Source of the DNA: an uncultured Pseudomonas sp.
GTDB taxonomy: Bacteria > Pseudomonadota > Gammaproteobacteria > Pseudomonadales > Pseudomonadaceae
Direction of reading: 5' to 3'
NCBI RefSeq assembly: GCF_946885955.1
Contig: NZ_CAMPHI010000017.1
Location: 34,266-98,265, forward strand
Length of the DNA stretch: 64,000 nucleotides
Part shown: positions 46,656 through 55,686 of the stretch, piece after piece
Numbering within the stretch: the first letter of the stretch is position 1
How the letters are laid out: every line of letters begins with the position of its first letter
Program-made: the position numbers and the translations under genes
The notes under the pieces: generated by a model
Told to the model about the DNA's origin: nothing
Database searches by the model: none
Seen by the model: the letters and a program-made list of their open reading frames with translations, nothing else

Positions 46656-48047
46656 ATGACTACTGCTGCCCTGATCGAAGAGCTGAAGACCCTGGTTGAG
46701 CCCGGCAAAGTACTGACCGATGCCGATTCCCTCGCCACCTTCGGCAAGGATTGGACCAAGCATTTCGCCCCAGCCCCCGTGGCGATCGTCTTTCCCAAGA
46801 GCATCGAACAGGTCCAGGCAGTGGTCCGTTGGGCCAACCAGCACAAAGTCGCGCTGGTGCCGTCGGGCGGTCGTACCGGGCTCTCCGCTGGCGCCGTGGC
46901 GGCCAATGGCGAGGTGGTGGTGTCGTTCGACTACATGAACCAGATTCTCGCTTTCAACGAATTCGACCGTACCGCCGTGTGTCAGCCAGGGGTGGTCACC
47001 AAGCAGCTGCAGATGTTCGCCGAAGACAAGGGCCTGTACTACCCGGTGGATTTCGCTTCCGCTGGTTCCAGCCAGATTGGCGGCAATATCGGCACCAATG
47101 CCGGCGGGATCAAGGTGATTCGCTATGGTATGACCCGCAACTGGGTAGCCGGGCTGAAGGTCGTCACCGGCACCGGCGAGCTGCTGGAGCTGAACAAGGA
47201 CCTGATCAAGAACGCCACCGGTTACGACCTGCGTCAGCTGTTTATCGGCGCCGAGGGCACGCTCGGTTTCGTGGTGGAAGCCACCATGCGCCTGGATCGC
47301 GCACCTAAGAACCTTACCGCGATGGTCCTCGGCACCCCGGATTTCGACTCGATCATGCCCGTGCTGCACGCCTTCCAGGGCAAGCTCGACCTGACCGCCT
47401 TCGAATTCTTCTCCGACAAGGCTCTGGCCAAGATCATGGCCCGTGGCGACGTGCCGGCCGCATTTGAAACCGAATGCCCGTTCTACGCGCTGCTGGAATT
47501 CGAGGCGACCACCGAGGAAGTGGCCAACCATGCCCTGGAAACCTTCGAGCATTGCGTCGAGCAAGGCTGGGTGCTCGATGGCGTGATGAGCCAGAGCGAG
47601 CAGCAACTGCAGAACCTGTGGAAGCTGCGCGAATACATCTCGGAAACCATCAGCCACTGGACGCCATACAAGAACGACATCTCGGTGACTGTCTCCCAGG
47701 TGCCGGCCTTTTTGCACGATATCGACGCGATCGTCGGCCAGCACTACCCGGATTTCGAGATCGTCTGGTTCGGCCATATCGGCGACGGCAACCTGCACCT
47801 GAACATCTTGAAGCCCGAGAACCTGTCCAAGGACGAGTTCTTCGCCAAGTGCGCCACCGTCAACAAGTGGGTGTTCGAGACCGTGCAGAAGTACAACGGC
47901 TCGATCAGCGCCGAACACGGCGTGGGCATGACCAAGCGCGATTACCTGACCTACAGCCGCTCGGAAGCCGAGATCGGCTATATGAAGGCGATCAAGCAGG
48001 TGTTCGACCCGAACGGCATTATGAACCCCGGCAAGATCTTCCCCTGA
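46656..48047 (+). CDS. D-2-hydroxyglutarate dehydrogenase (FAD-linked)
   Basis: The 463-residue FAD enzyme reoxidises D-2-hydroxyglutarate, the by-product that pulls the SerA reaction forward. The PCMH FAD domain shows PSGGRTGLSAGAV (about 69), the SAGSSQIGGNIGTNAGG loop (about 140-156) and IGAEGTLGFV. The C-terminal FAD-oxidase domain has HIGDGNLHLN (metal/substrate His, about 379) and EHGVGMTKRDYL (about 421). In P. stutzeri and P. aeruginosa the gene next to serA has been shown to encode this activity (PA0317). The ATG at 46656 was chosen by family start. Its TGA stop is the first triplet of repeat element B. Confidence 0.93.
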   Translation: MTTAALIEELKTLVEPGKVLTDADSLATFGKDWTKHFAPAPVAIVFPKSIEQVQAVVRWANQHKVALVPSGGRTGLSAGAVAANGEVVVSFDYMNQILAFNEFDRTAVCQPGVVTKQLQMFAEDKGLYYPVDFASAGSSQIGGNIGTNAGGIKVIRYGMTRNWVAGLKVVTGTGELLELNKDLIKNATGYDLRQLFIGAEGTLGFVVEATMRLDRAPKNLTAMVLGTPDFDSIMPVLHAFQGKLDLTAFEFFSDKALAKIMARGDVPAAFETECPFYALLEFEATTEEVANHALETFEHCVEQGWVLDGVMSQSEQQLQNLWKLREYISETISHWTPYKNDISVTVSQVPAFLHDIDAIVGQHYPDFEIVWFGHIGDGNLHLNILKPENLSKDEFFAKCATVNKWVFETVQKYNGSISAEHGVGMTKRDYLTYSRSEAEIGYMKAIKQVFDPNGIMNPGKIFP

Positions 48048-48167
48048 AAGCTACTGCGCTCGGCCATGCGGCGTTGGCGGGGTCGGGAAAAATGCTCATT
48101 GGCACCAGCCAACTCCGCTTTTTCCCGACCCCGCCGCCTTGCCTGGCCGTCGCTCGTGACGCTTTCA
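48045..48167. repeat. Structured intergenic element, copy B
   Basis: It starts at the TGA stop codon of the D2HGDH gene and ends TCA at 48167. The outer stem pairs 48076-48092 with 48119-48135 perfectly over 17 bp. The internal loop is TGCTCA (48093-48098) opposite CTCCGC (48113-48118). The inner stem TTGGC/GCCAA (48099-48103 with 48108-48112) closes an ACCA loop. GCGTT precedes the outer stem and GCCTTG follows it, as in copy A at 17094. Stem bases differ almost everywhere from copy A, but pairing is kept. Confidence 0.82.
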
Positions 48168-48276
48168 GAATCGTAGGGCGGGTGTAGCCCGCCAACTGAA
48201 GCCGCACCACACGCGGGCTCTCACAAAGAGCCACGCTTAACAAAATGCCGCACCGCATTCCCATAAGGAGTCGCCC

Positions 48277-48942
48277 ATGAGTTACCAACACCAGTACACC
48301 GACGGCACCCATATTCACTTCCCCATGGGCAAGGTGGTGTGTATCGGTCGCAACTACGCCGAGCACGCCAAGGAGCTGAACAACCCGGTGCCGAGCGAGC
48401 CGCTGCTATTTATCAAGGCGGGCAGCTGTGTGGCGGCGCTGGACGATGGTTTCGTCATTCCCGACGACCGTGGCGATGTTCACTACGAGGCGGAAATCGC
48501 CGTACTGATCGGCAAGCCGCTGTCGCGCAAACCGAATGCCGAAGAAGTGATGGACGCGATTTCCGGCTTCGCCCCGGCCCTCGACCTGACTCTGCGCGAC
48601 CTGCAGGCCACGCTCAAGGCCAAGGGCTATCCATGGGAAACCGCCAAATCCTTCGATGGCGCCTGTGTACTGGCGCCCTTCGTTGCCAGCGCTGAGGTCG
48701 AGGACTTGGCCGATATCGGCATCCGCCTGAGCATCAACGGCGATGTGCGTCAGGACGGCAACAGCCGCGACATGCTTAACCCGATTCTGCCGATGATCCA
48801 GCACATCTGTGGGCATTTCAGTCTGCAGCCGGGCGATGTCATCCTCACCGGTACCCCGGCCGGGGTCGGCGTGCTGCGCAAGGGCGATGAGCTGACCCTG
48901 GAGTTGGTCGGGCTGGCGCAGTTCAGCAGCCGCGTACTTTGA
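48277..48942 (+). CDS. Fumarylacetoacetate hydrolase family protein
   Basis: The 221-residue FAH-domain protein shows the core KVVCIGRNYAEHAKEL (about 18-33), LFIKAGSC, the metal ligands DVHYEAEIAVLIG (about 67-79) and the end GDVILTGTPAGVGVL (about 187-201). Relatives include acylpyruvases and oxaloacetate decarboxylases, so the reaction cannot be fixed. TAAGGAG precedes the ATG. It follows D2HGDH at a distance of 229 bp with element B in the gap, and the same pair occurs in PAO1 as PA0317-PA0318. Confidence 0.92.
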   Translation: MSYQHQYTDGTHIHFPMGKVVCIGRNYAEHAKELNNPVPSEPLLFIKAGSCVAALDDGFVIPDDRGDVHYEAEIAVLIGKPLSRKPNAEEVMDAISGFAPALDLTLRDLQATLKAKGYPWETAKSFDGACVLAPFVASAEVEDLADIGIRLSINGDVRQDGNSRDMLNPILPMIQHICGHFSLQPGDVILTGTPAGVGVLRKGDELTLELVGLAQFSSRVL

Positions 48943-49033
48943 CCCAAGGGATGCCTGGAGGCGTCCCGGTCGGTAACAGAACTTTAAGCAACGGCCGCTA
49001 GTCTGACGGCCGTCGCCCCCAGAGTCGCTTCCG

Positions 49034-49966
49034 ATGACCGCCGTCCGTGCGCGTTTTACCGCTTTCCGTTGGCCGTTGTTTGCGCTTGCCTGCATCGGTC
49101 TGTTCATATTGCTCGGTCAGTATCTGCGCTGGGACGGCCAGGTTTATTTGCTGTTCAAGGAGCACCGGCAAAACCCCGCCGTACAGCAGGCGAGCATCTG
49201 GTTACCCGGGTACCGGGCGGTGCTGCAGGGTAAGCCCCTGCTTGGCCTGGAGCACGACGAAACCTCCGGGCTGACCTACAGCCCCTACAGCAATACGCTG
49301 TTTACCGTGACTGGGAAAAAGCCGCAGCTGGTCGAGCTATCTCTCGACGGCGAGATTCTGCGGCGTATCCAGCTGCTCGGCTTCAGCAACCCCGAGGGCG
49401 TCGAGGTAGTGGCGGGAGGCCGTCTGGCGATCATCGATGAGCGCCAGCGCAAGCTTGTTCTGTTCAGTCTCGACGAGCACACCAGCAGCATCGACGGGCG
49501 GCTCTACCAGTCGATCGATCTGGGTTTCGCCGATGCCGGCAACAAGGGCTTCGAGGGCATCGCCTGGGATGCCGGCCGGCAGCGCCTATTGCTGGGCAAG
49601 GAGCGCAGCCCGCTGGGGTTGTTCAGCCTGCCGTTTCCGGGCGAAGACGGCGCGGTGGGTGCCTTGCAGCCCCTGCCCAGTGGAAATCTATTTGTCCGCG
49701 ATATCTCGTCGTTGAGTTTCGATACCCGTACCGGCCACTCGCTAGTGCTTTCCGACGAGTCGCGGCTGTTGCTGGAAGTCGATGCCCAGGGCGAGCCGGT
49801 CAGCTTTATCAGCCTGATCGGCGGTTTCAATGGGCTGAGCCACAGCATCGAACAGGCCGAAGGGGTGACCATGGATGCGGCCGGGGATATCTATATCGTC
49901 AGCGAGCCAAACCTGTTCTATCGCTTGCGCAAGGGGCGGTCAGGCCCCGAGCCGGATGCAAGTTGA
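49034..49966 (+). CDS. SdiA-regulated (YjiK-like) domain protein, first of tandem pair
   Basis: The 310-residue protein has one N-terminal membrane helix (about 13-33) and an exported beta-propeller-like SdiA-regulated domain: LEHDETSGLTYSPYSNTLFT, LVELSLDGEILRRI, GNKGFEGIAWD and IEQAEGVTMDAAGDIYIV. The family is implicated in the envelope, but its role is not known. It is followed after 134 bp by a close paralogue on the same strand. Confidence 0.85.
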   Translation: MTAVRARFTAFRWPLFALACIGLFILLGQYLRWDGQVYLLFKEHRQNPAVQQASIWLPGYRAVLQGKPLLGLEHDETSGLTYSPYSNTLFTVTGKKPQLVELSLDGEILRRIQLLGFSNPEGVEVVAGGRLAIIDERQRKLVLFSLDEHTSSIDGRLYQSIDLGFADAGNKGFEGIAWDAGRQRLLLGKERSPLGLFSLPFPGEDGAVGALQPLPSGNLFVRDISSLSFDTRTGHSLVLSDESRLLLEVDAQGEPVSFISLIGGFNGLSHSIEQAEGVTMDAAGDIYIVSEPNLFYRLRKGRSGPEPDAS

Positions 49967-50100
49967 GTGGCCGGTTAAGCCTGGTTTCAGTTTCGCGCTC
50001 TACTCTGACGCCCGGTTCAATGGTCTGTTAGAGGTTCACGGCATGCTGCTTCGCGCTCTGGTTATATCGTTCGATCCACGCCAGGGCAGGGGGCGGGGCC

Positions 50101-51024
50101 ATGCGTGACAGGTTCACTGTGAAGCGGCTGCTGTCCGGCGGCGCACTGATCGGCCTGTTGCTGCTGGCCTTGCTGGCGCAGGAGTTTCGCCTGTTCGAGC
50201 GCGGCTGGTTCAACCTGCGGCAGTGGCGGCATGCCGCGCAATGGCAGGAAGAGTCGATCTGGCTGTCGAATTACCGGGTCGAGATCGAGGCGCAGCCGAT
50301 TATCGGTCTGGATGACGATATATCCGCGCTGACCTACGACCCGGACCGACGCAGCCTGTTCACCGTCAGCAACAAGAACCCGCAACTGATCGAGCTGTCT
50401 CTCGACGGTCGCGTGCTGCGCCGCGTGGACCTGCTCAATTTCGGCGATGCCGAGGCGGTCGAGTACATCAGCCCGGGGCGCTACGTGATCAGCGACGAGC
50501 GCCGCCAGCGCTTGATCAAGGTGCGCCTGGACGACGACACCACGGCGATCGATGGGCGTGATTTGCCGCAGCTGTCCCTGGGCCTGGGGCTGAATGGCAA
50601 TAAGGGCTTCGAGGGCCTGGCCTACGATCCCCGGGGGCAGCGGTTATTCGTCGCCAAGGAGCGCGATCCGCTGCGTATTTATGAAATTCACGGCTTCCCG
50701 CAGCTCGACCCCGAGCAGCCGTTCGCCGTGCATGTGCTCGACGACCAGAAGCGTGATGCCGGCTTGTTCGTGCGCGATCTGTCCAGCCTGCAATACGACC
50801 AGGGCACCGGGCATTTGCTGGCGCTGTCCGACGAGTCGCGGCTGGTGCTGGAACTGAATGTCGATGGCCAGCCGATCAGCAGCCTGTCGCTGCTCGGCGG
50901 TCAGCAGGGGCTGCGTAAATCGGTACCGCAGGCCGAAGGTCTGGCCATGGACAACGACGGCGGGCTGTACCTGATCAGCGAGCCCAACCTGTTCTATGTG
51001 TTCAAGAAAAAGGCTGGGGCCTAG
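50101..51024 (+). CDS. SdiA-regulated (YjiK-like) domain protein, second of tandem pair
   Basis: The 307-residue paralogue of the preceding gene has a membrane helix near residues 10-28 and the same ordered motifs: LDDDISALTYDPDRRSLFT, LIELSLDGRVLRRV, GNKGFEGLAYD, LLALSDESRLVLELN and VPQAEGLAMDNDGGLYLISE. Divergence between the copies is moderate, so the duplication is not recent. GGGGCGGGG lies before the ATG. It ends about 30 bp before a repeat-rich stretch, convergent with rpiA. Confidence 0.85.
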   Translation: MRDRFTVKRLLSGGALIGLLLLALLAQEFRLFERGWFNLRQWRHAAQWQEESIWLSNYRVEIEAQPIIGLDDDISALTYDPDRRSLFTVSNKNPQLIELSLDGRVLRRVDLLNFGDAEAVEYISPGRYVISDERRQRLIKVRLDDDTTAIDGRDLPQLSLGLGLNGNKGFEGLAYDPRGQRLFVAKERDPLRIYEIHGFPQLDPEQPFAVHVLDDQKRDAGLFVRDLSSLQYDQGTGHLLALSDESRLVLELNVDGQPISSLSLLGGQQGLRKSVPQAEGLAMDNDGGLYLISEPNLFYVFKKKAGA

Positions 51025-51056
51025 GCTGTCGTAACCAGGCTCTTCGAAGATCCAGG

Positions 51057-51125
51057 GCGGACATGTCGCAGGCTTGTCCGCGCGGGCGTTCGCGGTGGAC
51101 AAGGCTTCGCCATGTCCACCCTACA
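51057..51125. repeat. Two short hairpins between the SdiA-regulated gene and rpiA
   Basis: GCGGACA/TGTCCGC (51057-51063 with 51075-51081) and GGTGGACA/TGTCCACC (51094-51101 with 51113-51120) form 7- and 8-bp stems and share the GGACA...TGTCC word. The region ends CCCTACAAG, reminiscent of GTAGGG-type intergenic repeats. They may help terminate the convergent genes, although no T-tract is present. Confidence 0.6.
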
Positions 51126-51145
51126 AGACGCGCTTGCTCGGATCT

Positions 51146-51817
51146 TTAAGGGGTCAGGCGCTTCACGCCTTCGCTGGTGCCGAGCAGCAGCAGGTCCGCC
51201 GGGCGGGCGGCGAACAGGCCATTGGTGACCACGCCGACGATATTGTTGATCTGCGCTTCCAGCTCGCGCGGGTTGACGATCGACAGGTTGTGCACGTCGA
51301 GGATCTGGTTGCCGTTGTCGGTGATCACCCCTTCGCGGTACACCGGATCGCCGCCCAGCTTCACCAGCTCGCGAGCGACGTGGCTGCGGGCCATGGGAAT
51401 CACTTCCACCGGTAGCGGAAAGGCGCCAAGCACCGGCACCAATTTGCTGGCGTCGGCGATGCAGATAAAGGTTTTCGCCACGGCGGCGACGATCTTCTCG
51501 CGGGTCAGCGCGGCGCCGCCGCCCTTGATCAGGTTGAGGTGCTCGTCGCTTTCGTCGGCGCCGTCGATATAGAACTCCAGGTCACTGACCGTGTTCAGTT
51601 CGTACACCGGGATGCCGTGACCTCTGAGGCGTGCGGCGGTGGCTTCGGAACTGGCCACGGCACCGTCGAATTCCATCTTGTGTTGGGCCAGGGCGTCGAT
51701 AAAGCAGTTGGCGGTGGAGCCGGTGCCGACACCGATCACGCTCTTGGCGTCGAGTTGGGGAAGGATGGTGTCGACGGCCGCCTGGGCGACGGCTTGCTTG
51801 AGTTGATCCTGATTCAT
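51146..51817 (-). CDS. rpiA: Ribose-5-phosphate isomerase A
   Basis: The 223-residue enzyme interconverts ribose-5-P and ribulose-5-P. The active-site segments are [15 protein letters not shown] (about 28-42), [20 protein letters not shown] (about 80-99) with the catalytic Asp, and REKIVA. The start at 51817 ([10 protein letters not shown]) equals the family N-terminus; the frame runs upstream to 52039 over the shared promoter region without support. It is divergent from ilvA, as PA0330-PA0331. Confidence 0.96.
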   Translation of the reverse strand: MNQDQLKQAVAQAAVDTILPQLDAKSVIGVGTGSTANCFIDALAQHKMEFDGAVASSEATAARLRGHGIPVYELNTVSDLEFYIDGADESDEHLNLIKGGGAALTREKIVAAVAKTFICIADASKLVPVLGAFPLPVEVIPMARSHVARELVKLGGDPVYREGVITDNGNQILDVHNLSIVNPRELEAQINNIVGVVTNGLFAARPADLLLLGTSEGVKRLTP

Positions 51818-51957
51818 CGCGGATTCTGCGCCTGGGGAGGGTGAGAGTGGGGGCGGAAGGTGCGAATTATAGCGCGTGAGCGCGACAAAACCTCGCCCGG
51901 TGTCAATAGGACACAGGGGCAAAGGATTGATCCTATGTTTATTTGCAATGCCGGCGA

Positions 51958-51992
51958 ACAAAAGCGGGTTTTCCAACCCGCCAAGCTTTTGT
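51958..51992. promoter_or_regulatory. Hairpin in the rpiA-ilvA divergent region
   Basis: ACAAAAG-CGGGTT (51958-51970) pairs with AACCCG-CCAAG-CTTTTGT (51975-51992) around a TTCC loop, with a bulge in the right arm. The 326-bp interval 51818-52143 holds no gene. This hairpin about 150 bp before ilvA could be a leader structure or a protein site; no leader peptide with Ile/Val/Leu codons was found beside it. Confidence 0.45.
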
Positions 51993-52143
51993 GGCCCAGC
52001 TGCAATGCGGAAAAATCCTGAGAACGCCGCGGATTTCATTCGCGCAACGAAGCTGCGCTGCGCGTCTGCATTGCCGGTGGTTTCCCGGTCGAGCCCTGGG
52101 GTAGACTCGCTGACTACCCAAAAAACCGCCTGCGATGCCCGCC

Positions 52144-53658
52144 ATGCTCGAACAGTACGTCAAGAAGATCCTCACCTCGCGCGTCTACGACGTCGCGGTG
52201 GAAACGCCGCTGCAAAGCGCCCCGCAACTGTCCGAGCGCCTCGGCAACCAGATTCTGCTCAAGCGCGAAGACCTGCAGCCCGTTTACTCGTTCAAGATTC
52301 GTGGCGCCTATAACAAGTTGGCGCAGCTTTCGGCAGAGGAGCAGGCCCGCGGCGTGGTCACCGCATCGGCCGGCAACCATGCCCAGGGCCTGGCACTGGC
52401 GGCCAAGGTGCTGGGGGTCAGCGCGACCATCGTGATGCCCAAGACCACCCCGGAGATCAAGGTCCACGGTGTGCGCTCGCGCGGCGGCAAGGTCGTGCTG
52501 CACGGTGACAGCTTCCCCGAGGCGCTGGCCTATTCGCTGAAGCTGGTCGACGAGAAGGGCTACATCTATATCCATCCCTATGACGACCCGCACACCATTG
52601 CCGGTCAGGGCACGGTGGCGATGGAGATACTTCGTCAGCATCCCGGCCAACTGGATGCGATCTTCGTCCCGGTGGGCGGCGGCGGCCTGATTGCCGGTAT
52701 CGCCGCTTACGTCAAATACCTGCGCCCGGAGATCAAGGTCATCGGCGTCGAGCCGGACGACTCCAATTGCCTGCAGGCCGCGATGGCGGCCGGTGAACGC
52801 GTGGTGCTGCCGCAGGTCGGGCTGTTCGCCGACGGCGTGGCGGTGGCGCAGATCGGCCAGCACACTTTCGATGTCTGCAAGGATTATGTCGACGAGGTGA
52901 TCACCGTCAGCACCGACGAGATCTGCGCGGCGATCAAGGATATCTACGACGACACCCGCTCGATCACCGAACCGGCCGGCGCCCTGAGCGTCGCCGGGAT
53001 CAAGAAGTATGTGGAGCGAGAGCGCTGCACTGGGCAGGTGCTGGTGGGCATCGACTCGGGCGCCAACGTCAACTTCGACCGCCTGCGCCATGTCGCCGAG
53101 CGCGCCGAACTGGGCGAAAAGCGCGAGGCGATCATCGCCGTGACCATCCCCGAACAGCCGGGCAGCTTCAAGGCGTTCTGCGAGGCGATCGGCAAGCGCC
53201 AGATCACCGAGTTCAACTACCGCTACCACACCGACAAGGAAGCGCACATCTTCGTCGGCGTGCAGACCCACCCGGAAACCGACCCGCGCGCGGCACTGGT
53301 GGCAAGCCTGAGCGCCCAGGGTTTCCCGGTAGTCGACCTGACCGACAACGAACTGGCCAAGCTGCATATCCGTCACATGGTCGGCGGCCATGCGGCGCGG
53401 GTGCGCGACGAAGTGGTGTTTCGCTTCGAGTTCCCCGAGCGTCCGGGGGCGTTGTTCAACTTCCTCCAGCGCCTGGGCGGGCGCTGGAACATCTCGATGT
53501 TCCACTACCGCAACCACGGCGCCGCCGATGGTCGCGTGGTCGCCGGCTTGCAGGTGCCGGAGGCTGAGCGCCACTTGGTGCCGGCGGCGTTGGACGCGAT
53601 CGGTTATCCCTACTGGGACGAAAGCGAGAATCCGGCCTACAGCCTTTTTCTCGGTTAA
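52144..53658 (+). CDS. ilvA: Biosynthetic threonine ammonia-lyase
   Basis: The 504-residue PLP enzyme deaminates threonine to 2-oxobutyrate, the first step to isoleucine. The PLP lysine is in [12 protein letters not shown] (about 53), followed by [15 protein letters not shown] (about 78) and the PLP phosphate loop [14 protein letters not shown] (about 178). Two C-terminal ACT-like regulatory domains (about 325-410 and 420-504, [14 protein letters not shown] and [14 protein letters not shown]) bind Ile and Val. The ATG at 52144 ([10 protein letters not shown]) matches the family; an ATG three codons earlier (52135) is possible. Neither has a strong ribosome site. Confidence 0.96.
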   Translation: MLEQYVKKILTSRVYDVAVETPLQSAPQLSERLGNQILLKREDLQPVYSFKIRGAYNKLAQLSAEEQARGVVTASAGNHAQGLALAAKVLGVSATIVMPKTTPEIKVHGVRSRGGKVVLHGDSFPEALAYSLKLVDEKGYIYIHPYDDPHTIAGQGTVAMEILRQHPGQLDAIFVPVGGGGLIAGIAAYVKYLRPEIKVIGVEPDDSNCLQAAMAAGERVVLPQVGLFADGVAVAQIGQHTFDVCKDYVDEVITVSTDEICAAIKDIYDDTRSITEPAGALSVAGIKKYVERERCTGQVLVGIDSGANVNFDRLRHVAERAELGEKREAIIAVTIPEQPGSFKAFCEAIGKRQITEFNYRYHTDKEAHIFVGVQTHPETDPRAALVASLSAQGFPVVDLTDNELAKLHIRHMVGGHAARVRDEVVFRFEFPERPGALFNFLQRLGGRWNISMFHYRNHGAADGRVVAGLQVPEAERHLVPAALDAIGYPYWDESENPAYSLFLG

Positions 53659-53685
53659 CCCGCCACAGCCACAGGAATGCCGTCG

Positions 53686-54126
53686 ATGGAACATTACACA
53701 CTGCTGAAAATCGTCCACAGCCTGTTCGGCATCCTGCTGCTGCTCGGCGTGCTGGCCCATATCGGGATGTTGTGGAAGGCGGTGCGCGGCGGCGATGCGG
53801 CGGTGCTGCAGCGTAAGCTCAGGCGCACCCGGCTGATCAGCTTGCCGGTGCTCGGCTTGCTGGCGCTGAGCCTGCCGCTCAGCGGCTGGTGGCTGGTCGA
53901 CCTGGCCGGTTTGTCCCTGGGACAGAGCTGGCTGCTGTTCAGCAGCATCCTGTTCGGCGTGCTGATGCTGGCCGGCCTGCTGCTGGCCGGACGCCTGAGC
54001 GCCTGGCAGGCACTGGGAGACAATCCCGCATCCAGCCGCCTGCTGGCATTTACCGCGGCTTATGCCGGGCTGATCCTGCTGCTACTGTTGGCGATCATGG
54101 GCCTGATGGGCGCCAAGCCGGCATAG
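53686..54126 (+). CDS. Small four-helix membrane protein (DUF2269-like)
   Basis: The 146-residue protein has four hydrophobic helices (about 8-28, 48-68, 76-98 and 118-140). A His is placed in helix 1 (KIVHSLFG), with a second in LAHIGMLW, a pattern like DUF2269 membrane proteins. AGGA lies 9 nt before the ATG at 53686; the ATG at 53677 is too close to it. Function unknown. It follows ilvA by 27 bp and may be co-transcribed. A GTAG palindrome lies 15 bp after its stop. Confidence 0.75.
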   Translation: MEHYTLLKIVHSLFGILLLLGVLAHIGMLWKAVRGGDAAVLQRKLRRTRLISLPVLGLLALSLPLSGWWLVDLAGLSLGQSWLLFSSILFGVLMLAGLLLAGRLSAWQALGDNPASSRLLAFTAAYAGLILLLLLAIMGLMGAKPA

Positions 54127-54141
54127 CAGAGGCGCGCTCTG

Positions 54142-54166
54142 GTAGCCCGGATGCAATCCGGGCTAC
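54142..54166. repeat. REP-like palindrome GTAGCCCGG...CCGGGCTAC
   Basis: A 25-nt perfect-ended palindrome (GTAGCCCGGATGCAATCCGG continuing to GGCTAC) lies between the convergent DUF2269-like and MATE genes. It matches the units at 44324-44454. It could also act as a weak terminator. Confidence 0.8.
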
Positions 54167-54175
54167 AAAGACCGC

Positions 54176-55561
54176 TTATGCCAAGCAGGCCTGTTTCGCG
54201 GTGGGCGCCGGGCGCAGCAGGCGTGCGGTCTTCCATTCGAAGCCCAGGGTCAGGCCGGTTGCCGCGCACGCCAGGCCGGCGGCCAAGCCCCACCATACGC
54301 CCTGTGCGCCCCAGCCCAGCGGGAATGCCAGCAACCAGGCCAGCGGCACGCCGACCAGCCAGTAGCAACCAAGGCCGACGAGGAAGGTTGTCTTGGCATC
54401 CTTCAGGCCGCGGATCGCGCCCATGGCGATGGTCTGGATACCGTCGAAAAACTCGAACCAGGCGGCAATCGCCAGCAAACCGATCGCCAGGTTGACGATA
54501 GCCGCATAGGCCGGGTCGAAACGGTCGAGAAACAACCCCACGACCCACTCCGGCGCGAGCCAGAACAGCGCTGCGAAACCCAGCATGCAGCTGGCGCCGA
54601 GGGCGATGCCGAGGCGCCCTGCACGTTGTGCATCGAGCAAACGGCCGGCGCCGAAGTGCTGGCCGATGCGAAAGGTCACCGCGTAGGAAATGCCCACCGG
54701 CACCATAAAGGCCACATACACCGACATGATCGCGATCTGGTGCGCCGCCAGCTCAACGCTGCCCAGGGCGCCCATGCACAGCGCGGCGAAGGCAAACATT
54801 CCGGACTCCACGGCGTAGGTGCCGCCGATCGGCAGGCCCAGACGCAGCAACTCCTTCAGTTCGCCCCAGACCGGGCGCCACAGCCCGCGCCACAGTGGGT
54901 AGCCAGCGTAGGCGCTGTGGCGCAGTACATGCCAGGCCAGCAGCAATGCCATCAGGTTCATTACCACCGCGGTGACCAGGCCGATGCCGGCCAGCCCCAG
55001 GTGTGGCAGGCCGAACCAGCCCTTGATCAGCGCGTAATTGAGCAGCCCATTGGCCACTGCACCGCCGATACTGATGGTCATCACCGGGCCGGGCCGGCCT
55101 ATCGCACTGGTAAAGCCGCGCAGCGCCATAAAACTCATATAGCCGGGCAGGGCGAACACCAGGGTGGCGAGAAACTGCATGGCACCCTCGACGTTCGCCG
55201 GCAATTGGCCGAATTGCAGCAAGGCCGGTTGCAGGTTCCACAGCCCCACGCCGGCCAGCAGGGCCAAGCCCCAACCGAGCCACAGGCCGTTTTGGGTCAG
55301 GCGGGTCACTCCCGCGGCGTCGCTGGCACCGTGGCGGATGGCGACCAGGTTGCCGACCGCAGCGATCACCCCGACGCAGAAAATCGACACGAAGGAATAG
55401 CTGGCCGCCCCCAGACCGCCGCCGGCCAGGGCCGCGGGGCCGAGCAGGCCCATCATCACGGTGTCGGTGAAGACCATCACGACATGCGCCAATTGCGCAG
55501 CGATCAGCGGGGCCGCGAGGTGCAGGATGGCCCGCAGCTCGCTTCGAATAGATTGCTTCAT
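54176..55561 (-). CDS. MATE family multidrug/cation antiporter
   Basis: The 461-residue protein has about 12 membrane helices in two MATE halves. The N-terminal half has APLIAAQLAHVVMVFTDTVM (about 17-36) and the second has LGLPIGGTYAVESGMFAFAA (about 243-262), the internal repeat typical of NorM-type exporters. Asp at about position 33 and Glu at about 255 are plausible coupling residues. Substrates cannot be named; PmpM of P. aeruginosa is a relative in family terms. It is divergent from a LysR gene 125 bp away, which may control it. Confidence 0.92.
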   Translation of the reverse strand: MKQSIRSELRAILHLAAPLIAAQLAHVVMVFTDTVMMGLLGPAALAGGGLGAASYSFVSIFCVGVIAAVGNLVAIRHGASDAAGVTRLTQNGLWLGWGLALLAGVGLWNLQPALLQFGQLPANVEGAMQFLATLVFALPGYMSFMALRGFTSAIGRPGPVMTISIGGAVANGLLNYALIKGWFGLPHLGLAGIGLVTAVVMNLMALLLAWHVLRHSAYAGYPLWRGLWRPVWGELKELLRLGLPIGGTYAVESGMFAFAALCMGALGSVELAAHQIAIMSVYVAFMVPVGISYAVTFRIGQHFGAGRLLDAQRAGRLGIALGASCMLGFAALFWLAPEWVVGLFLDRFDPAYAAIVNLAIGLLAIAAWFEFFDGIQTIAMGAIRGLKDAKTTFLVGLGCYWLVGVPLAWLLAFPLGWGAQGVWWGLAAGLACAATGLTLGFEWKTARLLRPAPTAKQACLA

Positions 55562-55686
55562 GATGAGTAGGGCTCAGTGATAGCGCTTGCCCGAGGTTTC
55601 TCGGTCAGCGGAGAATGAGGCCATTCTCGGGAGATCCATGGGTCGTCACAAAGGGAAAAAAGCGATGTGTAGCATGAGTATGACTA

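Noticed and set aside
51818..52143. Attenuator leader peptide for ilvA
   Set aside because: A hairpin exists at 51958-51992, but no short frame rich in Ile, Val or Leu codons with a ribosome site was found beside it.
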